Shown one piece after another: positions 5,292 through 5,413 of a stretch of 5,413 bases of DNA. How positions within the stretch are numbered: position 1 is the first letter of the stretch; every line of letters begins with the position of its first letter. Below the pieces are notes generated by a model. It did not search any database. It was not told the origin of the DNA and saw only the letters and a program-made list of their open reading frames with translations. A program made the position numbers and the translations under genes. The stretch covers positions 1-5,413 of the forward strand of contig JABDRK010000427.1 in the NCBI GenBank assembly GCA_013041785.1, given 5' to 3'. This DNA is from Eudoraea sp. (GTDB lineage: Bacteria; Bacteroidota; Bacteroidia; Flavobacteriales; Flavobacteriaceae).

Positions 5292-5413
5292 ATGAGCGTT
5301 TTAGTAAATAAGGATTCAAAGATCATTGTACAAGGATTTACCGGAAGTGAAGGCACCTTTCATGCAGAACAGATGATTTCCTACGGCACCAAGGTAGTTG
5401 GCGGAGTTACTCC
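5292..5413 (+). CDS. sucD: Succinyl-CoA ligase [ADP/GDP-forming] alpha subunit, N-terminal 40 codons
   Basis: The frame opens at ATG 5292 and runs off the right edge. The start M-S-V-L-V-N-K matches E. coli SucD closely, followed by [13 protein letters not shown] at 12-24 and [10 protein letters not shown] at 32-41, the N-terminal CoA-binding Rossmann region of the alpha subunit. The full protein is about 290 residues; the phosphorylated active-site histidine lies outside the window. The enzyme interconverts succinyl-CoA and succinate with nucleotide phosphorylation in the TCA cycle, together with the beta subunit SucC. No sucC lies directly upstream, so the two subunits are not adjacent in the usual sucC-sucD order here. 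The gene has its own promoter-like sequence, and no Shine-Dalgarno is visible. Confidence 0.95.
   Translation, partial: MSVLVNKDSKIIVQGFTGSEGTFHAEQMISYGTKVVGGVT

Noticed and set aside
1..5413. Search for a mobile element, CRISPR array, tRNA, riboswitch or defence system
   Set aside because: All but about 135 bases is occupied by tightly packed housekeeping genes on one strand. No transposase, repeat array, cloverleaf or structured leader could be seen.

Overview
The window looks like chromosomal core DNA from a member of the Bacteroidota, most likely a flavobacterium (class Flavobacteriia). The evidence is the fused lpxC-fabZ gene, -7 boxes of the TAnnTTTG type upstream of lpxD and sucD, almost no Shine-Dalgarno sequences before the start codons, a moderate GC content, and the gene order HD phosphohydrolase - lpxD - lpxC/fabZ - lpxA - efp - lpxD-like - sucD. 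I recall this order as common in flavobacterial genomes but cannot check it here. The genus cannot be determined.

Layout, all on the + strand: the 3' end of a COG1078-type HD-domain phosphohydrolase (1-458); a 45-base gap with a probable promoter; lpxD with a TTG start (504-1526); the bifunctional lpxC-fabZ fusion (1534-2922); lpxA (2924-3709); efp (3715-4281); a second, diverged LpxD-family acyltransferase (4297-5229); a 62-base gap holding a good Bacteroidota-type promoter; and the first 40 codons of sucD (5292-5413). The five genes from 504 to 5229 are separated by only 7, 1, 5 and 15 bases and look like one operon.

The operon encodes the first steps of lipid A synthesis. LpxA acylates UDP-GlcNAc, the LpxC domain deacetylates the product, and LpxD adds the second 3-hydroxyacyl chain. 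The FabZ domain dehydrates 3-hydroxyacyl-ACP, the acyl donor that LpxA and LpxD consume, so the fusion sits at the branch between phospholipid and lipid A synthesis. EF-P, a translation factor for proline-rich stretches, is embedded in the same unit.

The part with least obvious function is the second LpxD-like protein. It keeps the catalytic histidine and part of the uridine site. It has lost the second active-site histidine and the GADGFGF motif of canonical LpxD, which is encoded intact in the same operon. Otherwise this is a well-conserved housekeeping locus. I see no mobile element, CRISPR array, RNA gene or defence system.
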